Shown here one piece after another: positions 19,837 to 29,150 of a stretch of DNA of 64,000 bases (positions are counted from its first letter, which is position 1; every line of letters starts with the position of its first letter). The DNA comes from Planctomycetota bacterium. Its GTDB lineage: Bacteria; Planctomycetota; Brocadiia; Brocadiales; Brocadiaceae. The notes beneath the pieces are model-generated. The model was not told the DNA's origin, made no database searches, and saw only the letters and a program-made list of their open reading frames with translations. The stretch is from contig VGXV01000013.1 of the NCBI GenBank assembly GCA_016873165.1, forward strand, positions 20,506-84,505. The letters run 5' to 3'. Made by a program: the position numbers and the translations under genes.

Positions 19837-19878
19837 TTATTATAAGTACCCCTTAACCGTTTGTCTATTCTATCTTTA
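19837..19878 (+). repeat. 42-bp direct repeat, left copy
   Basis: It matches the copy at 21312-21353 at 38 of 42 positions in the same orientation. Both share ATTATAAGTACCCC and GTTTGTCTAT. The two copies bracket the small defence/toxin island. Confidence 0.85.
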
Positions 19879-19994
19879 TCTGATTTCTTTCTTCTGTCAG
19901 GGTAAATATCAAATTAAATCTACGGTATATATCAAAGTTTTCTGATATTTTAAATTATTTTGAAATTTTAGAGCGAATATTCCTTTTTTCACAT

Positions 19995-20461
19995 TTATTC
20001 CCTTTCTGCTCTGTTTACAGCTTCGTCAATTCCGGGCCACTCCAATTCTATCAAACGATCCTGTATTTTTATTACTCTTTCTATTAATTTCGGATCGTTT
20101 TCGCTATCAGCCCATCTGAGCAATTGTATTCTGGAAAAGGAGTTCTGGAATAAAAAGAGACCCGTCCAGTGGCGTCTTTTTTTAATTGATTTCTGGCATT
20201 GAAAAGCATATCTTGAGAGTCGGATAAACTCCACGCTCTACGGTAAGGATGGTTTTTCTTTGCCTGGATATAGAGCTTGTGTCCGTCTTTATAATTAACA
20301 ACAATATCTTCGACCAATATGCGTTCCTGCGTGTCTGGAGATGCAATGGCCTCCATTTGCACCCACTCCATATCATCCTCATAGAGGAGTCTCACCACCC
20401 AATGGAGTGCAATGAGTCTTTGATATTCATCACCTTGATTGGAATATATAGCAGATTCCAT
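19995..20461 (-). pseudogene. Stand-alone or truncated nuclease domain resembling DUF4297/Cap4 N-termini
   Basis: The first 125 residues resemble the endonuclease domain found at the N-terminus of large defence ATPases (Cap4/DUF4297-like). They read NQGDEYQRLIALHWVVRLL, then VQMEAIA, then VEDIVVNYKDG, then YIQAKKN, the last being a PD-(D/E)xK-type core with QxK. The frame breaks near 20140, in the SRTPF segment. One extra T in the TTTT there lets it continue as SRIQLLRWADSENDPKLIE to a stop at 19995, giving about 155 residues. The long ATPase part seen in relatives is absent. It is therefore either a remnant or a minimal form. Family placement is from pattern memory and should be confirmed by profile search. 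Confidence 0.45.
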
Positions 20462-20522
20462 TTTTATTTGTATTTTCCAGTTACGAAATATCGATCAATG
20501 AAGATGATCTCATTAAAGAGAA

Positions 20523-21017
20523 TCAATTTCCTGTCTTTTTGTGTAATTGTTCAATGACAAGTTCCACAATTGTTCGGGTAACGAAAAGGCTGCTTATGTC
20601 ACAAAGATCACTTTTATACTGTTCTGCTTCAGCTAAGGAGATTCTACTGTCTTTGTACACCTTTATCACAATGCCAAGAGAGCCTACCGGCGTTATTTGC
20701 AAAGATTTTGCTACAGCGCGAACGGCAAGATCGTCCGTCAATAAAATTGACTGATTTATTTGTCTGCACAGATACAGACATTCTCTCTCTCCGGAATGTA
20801 ATTTTTCTAATCCTGCTTTACGTGTAAATTCGATAATCTGTAATTCCGGTAAATTATGGTCGGCGATAGTTATTTCTTTTGATATGTTTTTACGGTGTTT
20901 GCTAATTTCGAACAATACCGTATGCGGAACGTGTATGATACCAAATAACTGCAGGAGTGCGATACCACCGATTTCGCTCAGGTGGATGAGGGGGCCCGCA
21001 TCCGAAACAACGGCCAT
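20523..21017 (-). CDS. PIN-like toxin of the DUF3368 family
   Basis: This is a predicted VapC-like ribonuclease. It begins MAVVSDAGPLIHLSEIG, with the first acidic active-site residue in SDAGPL. It continues with SGERECLYLC and LLTDDLAVRAVAKSL, which carry the other conserved acids, and ends with GSLGIVIKVYKDSRIS. All of this is typical of DUF3368 proteins. The start ATG at 21017 overlaps the stop of the upstream UPF0175 gene (TAATG), so it is translationally coupled. An in-frame start six codons earlier is possible but less likely. The gene lies inside the island flanked by 42-bp direct repeats. Confidence 0.82.
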   Translation of the reverse strand: MAVVSDAGPLIHLSEIGGIALLQLFGIIHVPHTVLFEISKHRKNISKEITIADHNLPELQIIEFTRKAGLEKLHSGERECLYLCRQINQSILLTDDLAVRAVAKSLQITPVGSLGIVIKVYKDSRISLAEAEQYKSDLCDISSLFVTRTIVELVIEQLHKKTGN

Positions 21018-21265
21018 TATTTCTTCATCGCCCACGCCAAATCCTCTATTATGGCGTCACGCTGTTTTTCTGCTAATTCTACCCAATCAATCCCTACGGT
21101 TTCCATAGCTTCGTCACGGGAAATTTCTCCCCGTAAATAACGGCCAAGAATGAGTTCCCGCATTAATTGGCGAATCCCGGTTTGTAATGCCAGAGCCATC
21201 ACTTCCGTTTCAGATTTATGTGTTTCACGCACCAATGCTTCTAAATTTGCCATAATATTTTCCAT
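21017..21265 (-). CDS. UPF0175-family antitoxin
   Basis: This small 82-residue helical protein has the UPF0175 pattern: TEVMALALQTGIRQLMREL, then LGRYLRGEISRDEAME, then GIDWVEL. Members pair with DUF3368 PIN-like proteins and are thought to bind the operator and neutralise the toxin. GGGAGGG nine bases before the ATG is a strong ribosome site. The gene order antitoxin then toxin, with overlapping codons, is normal for such a pair. Confidence 0.82.
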   Translation of the reverse strand: MENIMANLEALVRETHKSETEVMALALQTGIRQLMRELILGRYLRGEISRDEAMETVGIDWVELAEKQRDAIIEDLAWAMKK

Positions 21266-21311
21266 GATTCTAAACCCTCCCGCTTTAGAACTATTTGAGT
21301 GTTTGTTCGCA

Positions 21312-21353
21312 TTATTATAAGTACCCCGTAACTGTTTGTCTATCGTATCTTTA
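21312..21353 (+). repeat. 42-bp direct repeat, right copy
   Basis: It is the same-orientation partner of 19837-19878, with four mismatches. It lies upstream of the antitoxin gene, so the pair encloses about 1.47 kb with the nuclease remnant and the toxin-antitoxin pair. Confidence 0.85.
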
Positions 21354-21371
21354 TTAACGAAGATTTCGGGT

Positions 21372-22238
21372 TCAATTAATAACAGAGTTTTTCAGATACT
21401 CTTCCAGCGCTTCCTGCCAGGGTCTCATTTTGTGCCGGCTTGCCTGTACGAATTTTGCACAATTTAGCGCGGAATTTTGTGGCACTGTGGCGGCGCGTTT
21501 AAAGTCTTTTGCTTTTATCGGATGAAGTGTTATCTGATTATTTGTCAACTCAAAGATTTTTTTTGCCCACTCGTACCATGAGCAGATACCATCATTTGCA
21601 ATGTGATAAATACCGCGAAGGTCGCTTGAAAAAACATACCAGATTGCGTGGGCAAGGTCTGCGGCATAGGTAGGGCTTCCGAATTGATCTATTACTGCGG
21701 ATACGGAGCGTTTTTCAATTCCGATATTGAGTATTTTTGTTACGAAATTACTTCTCCGGGGGCCATAAAGCCGTGATGTTCTTACAATGGCATAGTTGCC
21801 GTTTATTTCCTGTACCGCTATTTCTCCTGCGAGTTTTGATTTGCCGTATACCGAAAGGGGCCGGGTTGGGTCGGTTTCGGTGTAAGGGGTATTTTTTTCA
21901 CCGTCAAAGACATAATCAGTACTGATATGAATAACTTTGGCATTAATATTTTTCCCTGCCTGCGCTATGTTTTTTGCCCCGTCGGCATTAACGGAATAGG
22001 CCTTATCGATATTTGTTTCACATGCGTCAACGTTTGTGTATGCGGCACAATTAATTATAATGTCGGGCATGTTTCGAACAATTACTTCAGAAGTATTTGA
22101 GGCGTTTGTGATTTCAATGTGTGAATGAGCGGCGGCAATGACGGTGAGAGGTTGTCTTTCCGCTTCTGAAAGGCGTGGCAGCCGGTTCACGAGTTCCCAG
22201 CCGAGTATTCCGTCAGAACCGATAATGAGTATTTTCAT
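21372..22238 (-). CDS. rfbD: dTDP-4-dehydrorhamnose reductase
   Basis: It reduces dTDP-4-dehydrorhamnose to dTDP-L-rhamnose for surface polysaccharide synthesis. This is a short-chain dehydrogenase/reductase fold with MKILIIGSDGILGWELV (nucleotide binding), INCAAYTNVDACE, the catalytic pair in HISTDYVFDG and SVYGKSKLAGE (YxxxK), then RTSRLYGPRRSNFV. At 288 residues the length is normal. The start codon overlaps the stop of the upstream ABC exporter gene by four bases, so both are made together. The other rhamnose genes (rfbA, B, C) are not here. Confidence 0.94.
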   Translation of the reverse strand: MKILIIGSDGILGWELVNRLPRLSEAERQPLTVIAAAHSHIEITNASNTSEVIVRNMPDIIINCAAYTNVDACETNIDKAYSVNADGAKNIAQAGKNINAKVIHISTDYVFDGEKNTPYTETDPTRPLSVYGKSKLAGEIAVQEINGNYAIVRTSRLYGPRRSNFVTKILNIGIEKRSVSAVIDQFGSPTYAADLAHAIWYVFSSDLRGIYHIANDGICSWYEWAKKIFELTNNQITLHPIKAKDFKRAATVPQNSALNCAKFVQASRHKMRPWQEALEEYLKNSVIN

Positions 22239-24130
22239 GTATTGAGGGTATTTAAATGCAACTGGTAGACTCGCTTGTATTCCCCGTCATCATGCAAGAG
22301 GGATTCGTGGCTACCTGTTTCAACGACTTGTCCGTTTTTCATTACAATGATTCTGTCGCAATGCTGAATGGTGGAAAGCCGGTGTGCGACTATGATGGTG
22401 GTTTTTCCGGCAATGAGGTTGTTCAGCGCCTCCTGCACCAATTTTTCCGATTCATAGTCCAGAGAGGATGTCGCTTCGTCTAATAAGAGAATCGGGGCGT
22501 TTTTCAGAATAGCGCGTGCGATGGCTATTCTTTGACGCTGTCCTCCGGATAGTTTTATTCCCATTTCTCCTACGGGGGTATTATATTTTTCCGGCAGGGT
22601 TATGATAAATTCGTGAATATTTGCCGCCTTCGCTGCATTTTCTATTTCTTCCATTGTTGCGTTTGGCCTGCCATAAAGAATATTTTCATACAGGCTTCGG
22701 TTAAACAAGAAAGTCTGTTGTGTTACCAGTGCTATATTTGAAAGAAGCGACTCATGTTTTATTTTGCGGAGGTCTATGCCGTTTATAGTAATGGACCCTT
22801 CGGTCGGGTCATAAAAACGGGGGATCAGATTTACGAGGGTCGATTTTCCCGCGCCGCTTTCTCCCACGATTGCAATTACCTCTCCCTTTTGAATGTTCAG
22901 GCATACATTTTTCAGCACGCATTCGCTTTTTCCTTCATAGAAAAAGCTCACATTGTTGAAGGAAATACCTTCCTCCATCTTTTCCAGTGGTATAGCGTCC
23001 GGGGAGTCTTTTATACTTGATTCTATACTGAATAATTCCAGTACCCTGTTTGCGCCGGCAAGGGATTCCTGCAAGCCTGTGTAACTCTTTGCTATTTTTT
23101 TTACTGAAGTGATTACCATAAAACCGATTGCCGTAATAAATCCACCAAGTTCACCGGGGGTAATTTTTTGGGACATGATTACATAGCCGCCCAATATCAC
23201 CATTACGGCAAGTCCTACTGCATAAATAAAGTCATTGGTGCTGTCGTTCAATGACTTTGCTTTTACCATTTTTAATGTTCTCCTGAGGAAACTTTCTCCG
23301 ATGAAGTGAATTTCGCGGCGTTCTGCATCTTCCATCCTGAAAGATTTTACAATCCTGATGCCGGCAAAAATTTCGCGAAATGCATCCGTAAGATCGGAGA
23401 GATGCCGCAAGCTGCCTCTTCCGTGTTTCTTTACCTTTTTACCGATTAAAACTGCAGGGACGAAAACCGCAGGGAAGATAATGAGCGAAAATAACGATAA
23501 TTTCCAACTGAAATAAAATGCGAGGATAAGACCGCAAACTAGTTGCATAGGAAGAAATAGCACCTCGTCAAAGAGCACTTTGAGTCCGGTTTGCATAACA
23601 GAGATGTCATTTGTCAGTCGTGAAAGGAGATCGCCGCTTTTTCTGTTCTCAAAAAAACTTAGCGATTGCGGCAACAAGTGGTCGCAGACTTTGTTTCGAA
23701 TGTCAACAATAACCGCCCATCTGACGAAATTCCTGAAATATTGCTGAAAATAACTGGTGAGAAAAATAATCGGTGCGAGAATTCCTATCACGATGCCGAT
23801 ACTTGTGAATGAACGTGTCACCCGTTCCCGCAATTTCCCGATAAAAGAAAACTTGCCAAGGGTTGTTTTTTTTAATTTATGAAGCGGCGACAGGGTATTT
23901 TCTTTATGATCGGTTTGGGAATGGACTATATCGATGCGCGGCAGTTCTGTGGTTGTTGTATATTCCCCCGATACTAACTTGTCAATAACCGGTTTAATTA
24001 AAGAGATTTGAATGCCATTTGCCGTAGTATAAAGCACCATACAGCAGATAGCAAGCGCTAGTTGCTTCCAGTAGGGTTTCGCAAATGAAACAAGTTTTTT
24101 GCAATCGGAAAGAAGCGAATTATTTTTCAT
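22235..24130 (-). CDS. MsbA-type ABC exporter (membrane and ATPase domains in one chain)
   Basis: The N-terminal half has six membrane helices of an exporter fold (about residues 20-350). It includes a non-conserved Ser/Lys-rich insertion at about 60-110, longer than in E. coli MsbA. The C-terminal ATPase carries GESGAGKSTLVNL, the Q-loop VTQQTFLFN, the signature LSGGQRQRIAIARA, Walker B ILLLDEATSSLD and the switch VAHRLSTI. Such proteins flip lipid A core or similar lipids, and coupling to rfbD suggests an envelope glycolipid. The substrate is not known. Confidence 0.88.
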   Translation of the reverse strand: MKNNSLLSDCKKLVSFAKPYWKQLALAICCMVLYTTANGIQISLIKPVIDKLVSGEYTTTTELPRIDIVHSQTDHKENTLSPLHKLKKTTLGKFSFIGKLRERVTRSFTSIGIVIGILAPIIFLTSYFQQYFRNFVRWAVIVDIRNKVCDHLLPQSLSFFENRKSGDLLSRLTNDISVMQTGLKVLFDEVLFLPMQLVCGLILAFYFSWKLSLFSLIIFPAVFVPAVLIGKKVKKHGRGSLRHLSDLTDAFREIFAGIRIVKSFRMEDAERREIHFIGESFLRRTLKMVKAKSLNDSTNDFIYAVGLAVMVILGGYVIMSQKITPGELGGFITAIGFMVITSVKKIAKSYTGLQESLAGANRVLELFSIESSIKDSPDAIPLEKMEEGISFNNVSFFYEGKSECVLKNVCLNIQKGEVIAIVGESGAGKSTLVNLIPRFYDPTEGSITINGIDLRKIKHESLLSNIALVTQQTFLFNRSLYENILYGRPNATMEEIENAAKAANIHEFIITLPEKYNTPVGEMGIKLSGGQRQRIAIARAILKNAPILLLDEATSSLDYESEKLVQEALNNLIAGKTTIIVAHRLSTIQHCDRIIVMKNGQVVETGSHESLLHDDGEYKRVYQLHLNTLNT

Positions 24131-24447
24131 TTTGAACTATGTACTAAGCGTAAAACATTAATAAAAAGATACGTAAGGTGAGATGCGTATAAATCTTGTC
24201 TATGTACTCTTGTGATATGAAAAACACATAAGAGTTAAAATAGTATCACATCACAAGATGCTTTTCAATAAAAAGATTATAACCCAAAAATACGGATGAA
24301 GGGTATTCGGGCAATAATAAATGATGCAAAGGGATATTATTCGATTGCAGAATTTGAATAATAGTGTTATATTCGACTGGCTTTATCGAAATATTTCAAG
24401 AGAATTGTTTATACTTTTTATGACTGTTTAAAATAAGCAAAATATAT
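24131..24447. other. Divergent intergenic region between the ABC exporter and recJ
   Basis: It is AT-rich. A loose inverted repeat built on CTTGTGAT and ATCACAAG (about 24205-24255) could be an operator. I see no confident promoter or small gene. Confidence 0.3.
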
Positions 24448-26184
24448 ATGAGTAAAAGGTGGTTAATTGCGCCTATCAACAGAGAACTTCAAACTGAGAT
24501 TGCAGGTAATCTCAGAATTTCAAACTTACTGGCTCAGATACTTATAAACCGTGGCATCACTGAGGTTTGTGCCGCTAAAAACTTTCTACAGCCACAAATA
24601 GCAACATTAGCAGACCCTTCCAATCTTCCCGATATTGAAAAAGCTTCCGTCAGAATTAATGAAGCAATACGAAACGGAGAGAATATAGTCATTTACGGCG
24701 ACTATGATGTTGACGGGCTGACCGCCACCTCTCTTATGTACCGTTGTTTGAAAATGTTTGATGCAAAGGTAAGTTACTATATTCCCGAAAGGTTGGAAGA
24801 GGGGTATGGACTGAACGCGGATGCCATTACTCAACTGAAGGAAGAGGGAACGAATCTTATTTTAACGGTTGATTGCGGAATAAGCGCGTGCCGGGAGGCG
24901 GAGATCGCGCGGTCGTACGGCATAGAACTTATTATCACCGACCATCATCAGCCCTCTCAGGAGATTCCCGATGCATTCGCAATAATTAATCCGAAATTAA
25001 AGGCAACGGAAAAAACCTTCAGGGATTTTTCCGGCGTTGGAATTGCTTTCATGCTGGCATGGTCGATTGGCCAGCATTATTTTCCCAATAAGAAGGTGTC
25101 AAAGGAGTTTAAGGATTTTCTGATTAGTTCCATGGGCTTGGTTGCGCTGGGCACCATTGCCGATGTTGTGCCGCTTGTGGGTGAAAATCGTATTCTGACG
25201 AAGTATGGTCTGGGGGCATTGCAGCAGACAACAATACCCGGCCTGCAGGCGCTTCTGGATATCTCCGCGCTGTCGAATATCAATCTTGACACTTCCCATG
25301 TGGGATACCGTTTAGGACCCCGTTTAAATGCGCCGGGACGCGTAGGCGACGCCGGGATAGTCGTTGAAATGTTAACAACGGCATGTAAAGAGAAGGCAAA
25401 AGAAATTGCCCTTTTCCTGGAAGAGGAAAATAAGAGGAGAAGGATAATGCAGCTTGATATTCTCTCCGCCGCAAGGGAAAAAATCCTGAATGAAATAAAC
25501 CTTGACGAAACGCTGGCGATTGTGCTGGCAGACCATGGCTGGCATCCCGGAATAGTGGGGATAATTGCAGCAAAGATCGCCGAAGAGTTTCACCGTCCTG
25601 CGGTAATGATTGCCGTTGCGGATGAAATTGGCCATGGGTCCGCGCGTTCCATACCATCATTCCACATGCTGGAGGCGTTAGAGTGCTGCAAAAATATGTT
25701 AATTTCCGTCGGCGGACACGCACAGGCAGCAGGGTTAAAGATTCATCCTGATAATATCAAAGATTTCCGCACAATGCTGAATCAGATGATGGCGCAAAGA
25801 CTTATGAAAGAAGACCTTGTGCCTTTCCTGAATATTGATGCGGAGGTGGACCTTTCCCTGTTAAACAGAGGATTATTGATGGAATTGCGGCTCTTGTCTC
25901 CGCACGGAGAAGGGAATCACATTCCCCTGTTTGCCGCAAAAAATCTGCAGATTGTCGGCAAACCGCGCCGCATCGGATCAAATGGCCAGCACCTTAGTTT
26001 CTATGTAAAACAGGGCAATATTTCCATGAAGGCTATCGGATTTGGCATGGGCGAAAAAATTGACCGGCTTCAGCAGAATGGCAGAACGTGTTCACTGGCA
26101 GTGGTCTTAAAGGAAAATACCTGGATGAACAACAGCAATATAGAACTTGAAGTGAGAGACATAAAATTCGATGATGAATGGTAA
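24448..26184 (+). CDS. recJ: Single-stranded-DNA-specific exonuclease RecJ
   Basis: This DHH-family exonuclease degrades single-stranded DNA from 5' ends in recombination and mismatch repair. The metal-binding motifs are in order: VIYGDYDVDGLTATSL (about 84), LTVDCGISA (about 141), ITDHHQPS (about 165), and the DHHA1 motif with GGHAQAAGLKI near residue 430. The OB-like C-terminal domain is present. At 578 residues the length is normal. The last codons overlap the start of the next gene by seven bases (26178-26184), so recJ and the kinase form an operon. Confidence 0.95.
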   Translation: MSKRWLIAPINRELQTEIAGNLRISNLLAQILINRGITEVCAAKNFLQPQIATLADPSNLPDIEKASVRINEAIRNGENIVIYGDYDVDGLTATSLMYRCLKMFDAKVSYYIPERLEEGYGLNADAITQLKEEGTNLILTVDCGISACREAEIARSYGIELIITDHHQPSQEIPDAFAIINPKLKATEKTFRDFSGVGIAFMLAWSIGQHYFPNKKVSKEFKDFLISSMGLVALGTIADVVPLVGENRILTKYGLGALQQTTIPGLQALLDISALSNINLDTSHVGYRLGPRLNAPGRVGDAGIVVEMLTTACKEKAKEIALFLEEENKRRRIMQLDILSAAREKILNEINLDETLAIVLADHGWHPGIVGIIAAKIAEEFHRPAVMIAVADEIGHGSARSIPSFHMLEALECCKNMLISVGGHAQAAGLKIHPDNIKDFRTMLNQMMAQRLMKEDLVPFLNIDAEVDLSLLNRGLLMELRLLSPHGEGNHIPLFAAKNLQIVGKPRRIGSNGQHLSFYVKQGNISMKAIGFGMGEKIDRLQQNGRTCSLAVVLKENTWMNNSNIELEVRDIKFDDEW

Positions 26185-27263
26185 AAGAGAGTATTGACAT
26201 CCCCAACGAATGGGAAACTGCCGCTGCCAGCCTAATACGGCAGGAAACCAGGACTTGTCTTATTATCGGCAAAGGGGGAAGCGGCAAAACTACCCTCTGT
26301 AAATTCCTCGTTCAGAAATTGACGGAAGCCCGTAAATGTGCCGGATATGTTGACAGTGACGTCGGCCAGTCGACATTCGGCCCCCCTGCCACCGTTGGCT
26401 TAAAAGTCTTTCATAGACCGGAAACGATATATGATCAGACAGTACCCACCGCAATACACTTCGTAGGAAATACCAATCCGCTGGGATTTTTATTGCAAAC
26501 CCTTGCAGCGGTCAAAGCAATGGCAGAGGAATCGTACCGTCAGGGTGCGGAAATTACCATTGTTGATACAACGGGTTTTATTGATGGCCCTGTTGCCCGT
26601 GTCCTGAAATATCATAAAATGGAAATGCTGCAACCCCAGCGTATTATCGCGTTACAGGCGGAAGATGAAATAGAACATCTTTTAAAAGGGTATGAGAAAA
26701 CAGGAGGGAAAATCCTGCGCCTGCCATGTTCGGCAAGGGCAAATAACCGTTCGCAAGCAGAAAGAAGAAAATACCGGCAGGAAAAATTCAAAGAGTATTT
26801 CAAAACAGCGGAAAAAGTGACGTGTTCGCTTGACAAACTGGTGTTTCCTTCCTGTATCATTGGCACGGGACAAAAAATTATCCCAGGTGAATTGCCGGAT
26901 GACGATTGTCGTAGCAAATTAGACAAAATATATCTTGAAAAATGCGGAACGGAATTATTGGCGCTATCGGACTATTTTAATCATTCATTGCCAGTCGAGA
27001 GGTTGAAAACGTTTTTTGGCGTTTCATCCATTATTCATATTACACGACATGAATTAAAGAATCTTCTTGTCGGTCTAAGTGACAAAAACAACCGCACGTT
27101 GGGAATAGGCGCCATAATTGATCTGGATATTTCAAAAAATCAGATTTCCTTTTTTACGCCGGTGAAAAATTGTGACACTTTATCAGTAGTTCATTTTGGC
27201 GCTTTAAAAATTGAACATGACGGGAGAGAATCGGAAAAACTGCGGGTAATTCGGTATATATAA
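26178..27263 (+). CDS. Clp1/Grc3-type polynucleotide 5'-hydroxyl kinase
   Basis: This is a P-loop kinase of the CLP1_P class, predicted to phosphorylate 5'-OH ends of RNA or DNA. It shows GKGGSGKTTLCKFL (about 30), the family motif VDSDVGQSTFGPPATVGL (about 58-75), and TIVDTTGFIDG (about 130). Eukaryotic and archaeal relatives are Clp1, Grc3/NOL9 and archaeal Clp1, and bacterial ones are less studied. The C-terminal third (GVSSIIHITRHELKNLLVG, then LGIGAIIDLD) resembles the C-domain of archaeal forms. It overlaps recJ by seven bases. That context suggests it prepares 5' ends for processing or repair, but this is inference. Confidence 0.8.
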   Translation: MVKESIDIPNEWETAAASLIRQETRTCLIIGKGGSGKTTLCKFLVQKLTEARKCAGYVDSDVGQSTFGPPATVGLKVFHRPETIYDQTVPTAIHFVGNTNPLGFLLQTLAAVKAMAEESYRQGAEITIVDTTGFIDGPVARVLKYHKMEMLQPQRIIALQAEDEIEHLLKGYEKTGGKILRLPCSARANNRSQAERRKYRQEKFKEYFKTAEKVTCSLDKLVFPSCIIGTGQKIIPGELPDDDCRSKLDKIYLEKCGTELLALSDYFNHSLPVERLKTFFGVSSIIHITRHELKNLLVGLSDKNNRTLGIGAIIDLDISKNQISFFTPVKNCDTLSVVHFGALKIEHDGRESEKLRVIRYI

Positions 27264-27585
27264 AAAATTATATGTTCTTCGCGGAAAACAATTTAATAAT
27301 TTATTGTCATTTGTCTTGACTGAAATAAATAAATTTGATATGAATTCCTAAGTTTTTTTACAAAAAAATAATCTTTATTGGAAAACTAGCCATTTCTTGT
27401 TAAATTACACAGTTAAAATGGCATCATGTGGGTAAAAGCCATGTAAAATGCTCACTAACTGTTTAATTTATAGTATCTTATAATAGTTTTTAATGGGATA
27501 ATTTCCCTATTTTGAGCAGAATGCAACATGTTCATATTCGTTTGTGACAACCGCTGTGTAAAATTGAAAAAGGGGATAAAAATTA
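27264..27585. other. AT-rich gene-free stretch
   Basis: No gene is seen. A weak promoter-like pair, TTGACT then TATGAA with 17 bases between, lies near 27315-27343, and AAGGGG before 27586 is the ribosome site of the next gene. Confidence 0.35.
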
Positions 27586-27933
27586 GTGACCGAGCTCATT
27601 AGTAGGCTTGAAATAAAAAAGGTACATCAGATTATTCAAAAAGTTGATGTCTTTTGTTCAGCGCTTCTGCTGCAGGCATGGAGGCGCGTATATTATATAT
27701 TCAATAAGCAGGAAATACACGAGTCAATACAAGAACGGATGGGCGATTGTTTACGGTGCGGACGGTGCTGTCAGGCGTCAATCAGGTGTAAACATCTTTG
27801 CTACGATGAAAAAGGGTTTTCCCTGTGTAAGGTATATGACCAAAAACCGCATTTATGTTCATTGTATCCCTACAATAAAAATGATTTCTTCTTTCATCTC
27901 AGGGAAACATGCGGTTACCGGTACGATAATTAA
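27586..27933 (+). CDS. YkgJ-family cysteine-cluster protein
   Basis: This 115-residue protein has a Cys-rich metal-binding core (CLRCGRCCQASIRCKHLC, then SLCKVYDQKPHLCSLYP, then CGYRY) of the Zn/Fe-chelating YkgJ family. Some members occur next to flagellar or metalloprotein genes, and no firm function is known. The N-terminal 50 residues are helical and basic. The start is GTG at 27586, preceded by AAGGGG. It precedes the glycine-cleavage genes and may share transcription with them. Confidence 0.75.
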   Translation: MTELISRLEIKKVHQIIQKVDVFCSALLLQAWRRVYYIFNKQEIHESIQERMGDCLRCGRCCQASIRCKHLCYDEKGFSLCKVYDQKPHLCSLYPYNKNDFFFHLRETCGYRYDN

Positions 27934-28049
27934 AATATATAAAGCCTTCATCCTGCCGTAATGCTGCCTTTTGCATAATAATATTGACGCATAACACAGG
28001 GTATTTCTCTGAATTGTGGCATCAATTGCTATTTTACGGGTTTTTTGCG

Positions 28050-29150
28050 ATGAAAAGAACGCCACTGTACGAATCGCACCTGAAATACCATGCAAAAATG
28101 GTATCATACCATGACTATTCCATGCCCATCCAATACGACAGTATTATCAATGAACATCTGCTCGTCAGGAATAAAGCCGGCCTTTTCGATGTATCGCATA
28201 TGGGAAAGGTTGAGATTTACGGCGATGACGCCCACTCTTTTGTGCAACAGGTCGTTACAAATGATGCGGCACAATTGTCAGACAAACAAGTGCTGTATTC
28301 TCCCCTCTGCAACGAAAAAGGCGGCATAATTGACGATATCCTCATTTACAAAATAGACACAAAGAAATTTCTCTTTATCATAAACTGTGCAAATACCGAA
28401 AAAGATATTGCATGGCTGACGGAACAGGCAAAACCTTGCAAATCGCTGAAGATAAAAAATGTCGGCGATGATATGTCCATCATTGCGCTGCAAGGTCCGT
28501 CGTCCATGGAAATGCTTGAAAATACTTTTGGTCATAATAAAGGTATGCCTCCGAAGAGATTTTATCTCGATGAGTTTTTGTTTGATGATTCGCGCATGAT
28601 TGTTTCAAGCACGGGATATACCGGTGAGGATGGAGTGGAAATACTGATCGACGCAAAATATGCCCTCAAACTATGGAATCGTATTCTTGAAAAAAATGAA
28701 CCGGCGGGATTAAAGCCTATAGGGCTTGGGGCGAGGGATACACTCCGTCTTGAGGCATGTTATCTCCTGTACGGAAACGATATGGATGAGACAGTAACTC
28801 CTTTGGAAACACCAATAGATTGGACGGTGAAGTTCAGCAAAGATTCCTTCATCGGCAAGCATGCCCTTCTTGAACAGAGGAAAAAGGGCATCGAACGGAA
28901 ATTGATAGGATTCGTGATGGCGAATCAGGGCATCCCGCGCCACGATTATCCTGTGGTAAAAAATGGAGAGGTAATAGGAAAAGTCACCAGCGGGACGTTT
29001 AACCCGACAACGAAAAAGGGCATCGGCCTTGCCAGAATCAATGTCCGGCATGCCCGTATCGGAGAAGATATACAAATACAAATCAGAGATAATTGTTGCG
29101 AAGCACGAATCGTAAAAATCCCATTTTATAAGAGGGAGTTGAAAAAATGA
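28050..29150 (+). CDS. gcvT: Aminomethyltransferase, glycine cleavage T protein
   Basis: It transfers the aminomethyl carbon from lipoylated H protein to tetrahydrofolate and releases ammonia. Landmarks are MKRTPLYESHLKYHAKMV, LFDVSHMGKVEI, STGYTGEDGVEI, LGARDTLRLEACYLLYGNDM and a C-terminal GKVTSGTFNPT. From ATG 28050 it has 366 residues, the usual length. The open frame extends 22 codons upstream to a TTG, but that extension does not match the family. Its stop overlaps gcvH by four bases. gcvP and lpd are not in the window. Confidence 0.95.
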   Translation: MKRTPLYESHLKYHAKMVSYHDYSMPIQYDSIINEHLLVRNKAGLFDVSHMGKVEIYGDDAHSFVQQVVTNDAAQLSDKQVLYSPLCNEKGGIIDDILIYKIDTKKFLFIINCANTEKDIAWLTEQAKPCKSLKIKNVGDDMSIIALQGPSSMEMLENTFGHNKGMPPKRFYLDEFLFDDSRMIVSSTGYTGEDGVEILIDAKYALKLWNRILEKNEPAGLKPIGLGARDTLRLEACYLLYGNDMDETVTPLETPIDWTVKFSKDSFIGKHALLEQRKKGIERKLIGFVMANQGIPRHDYPVVKNGEVIGKVTSGTFNPTTKKGIGLARINVRHARIGEDIQIQIRDNCCEARIVKIPFYKRELKK

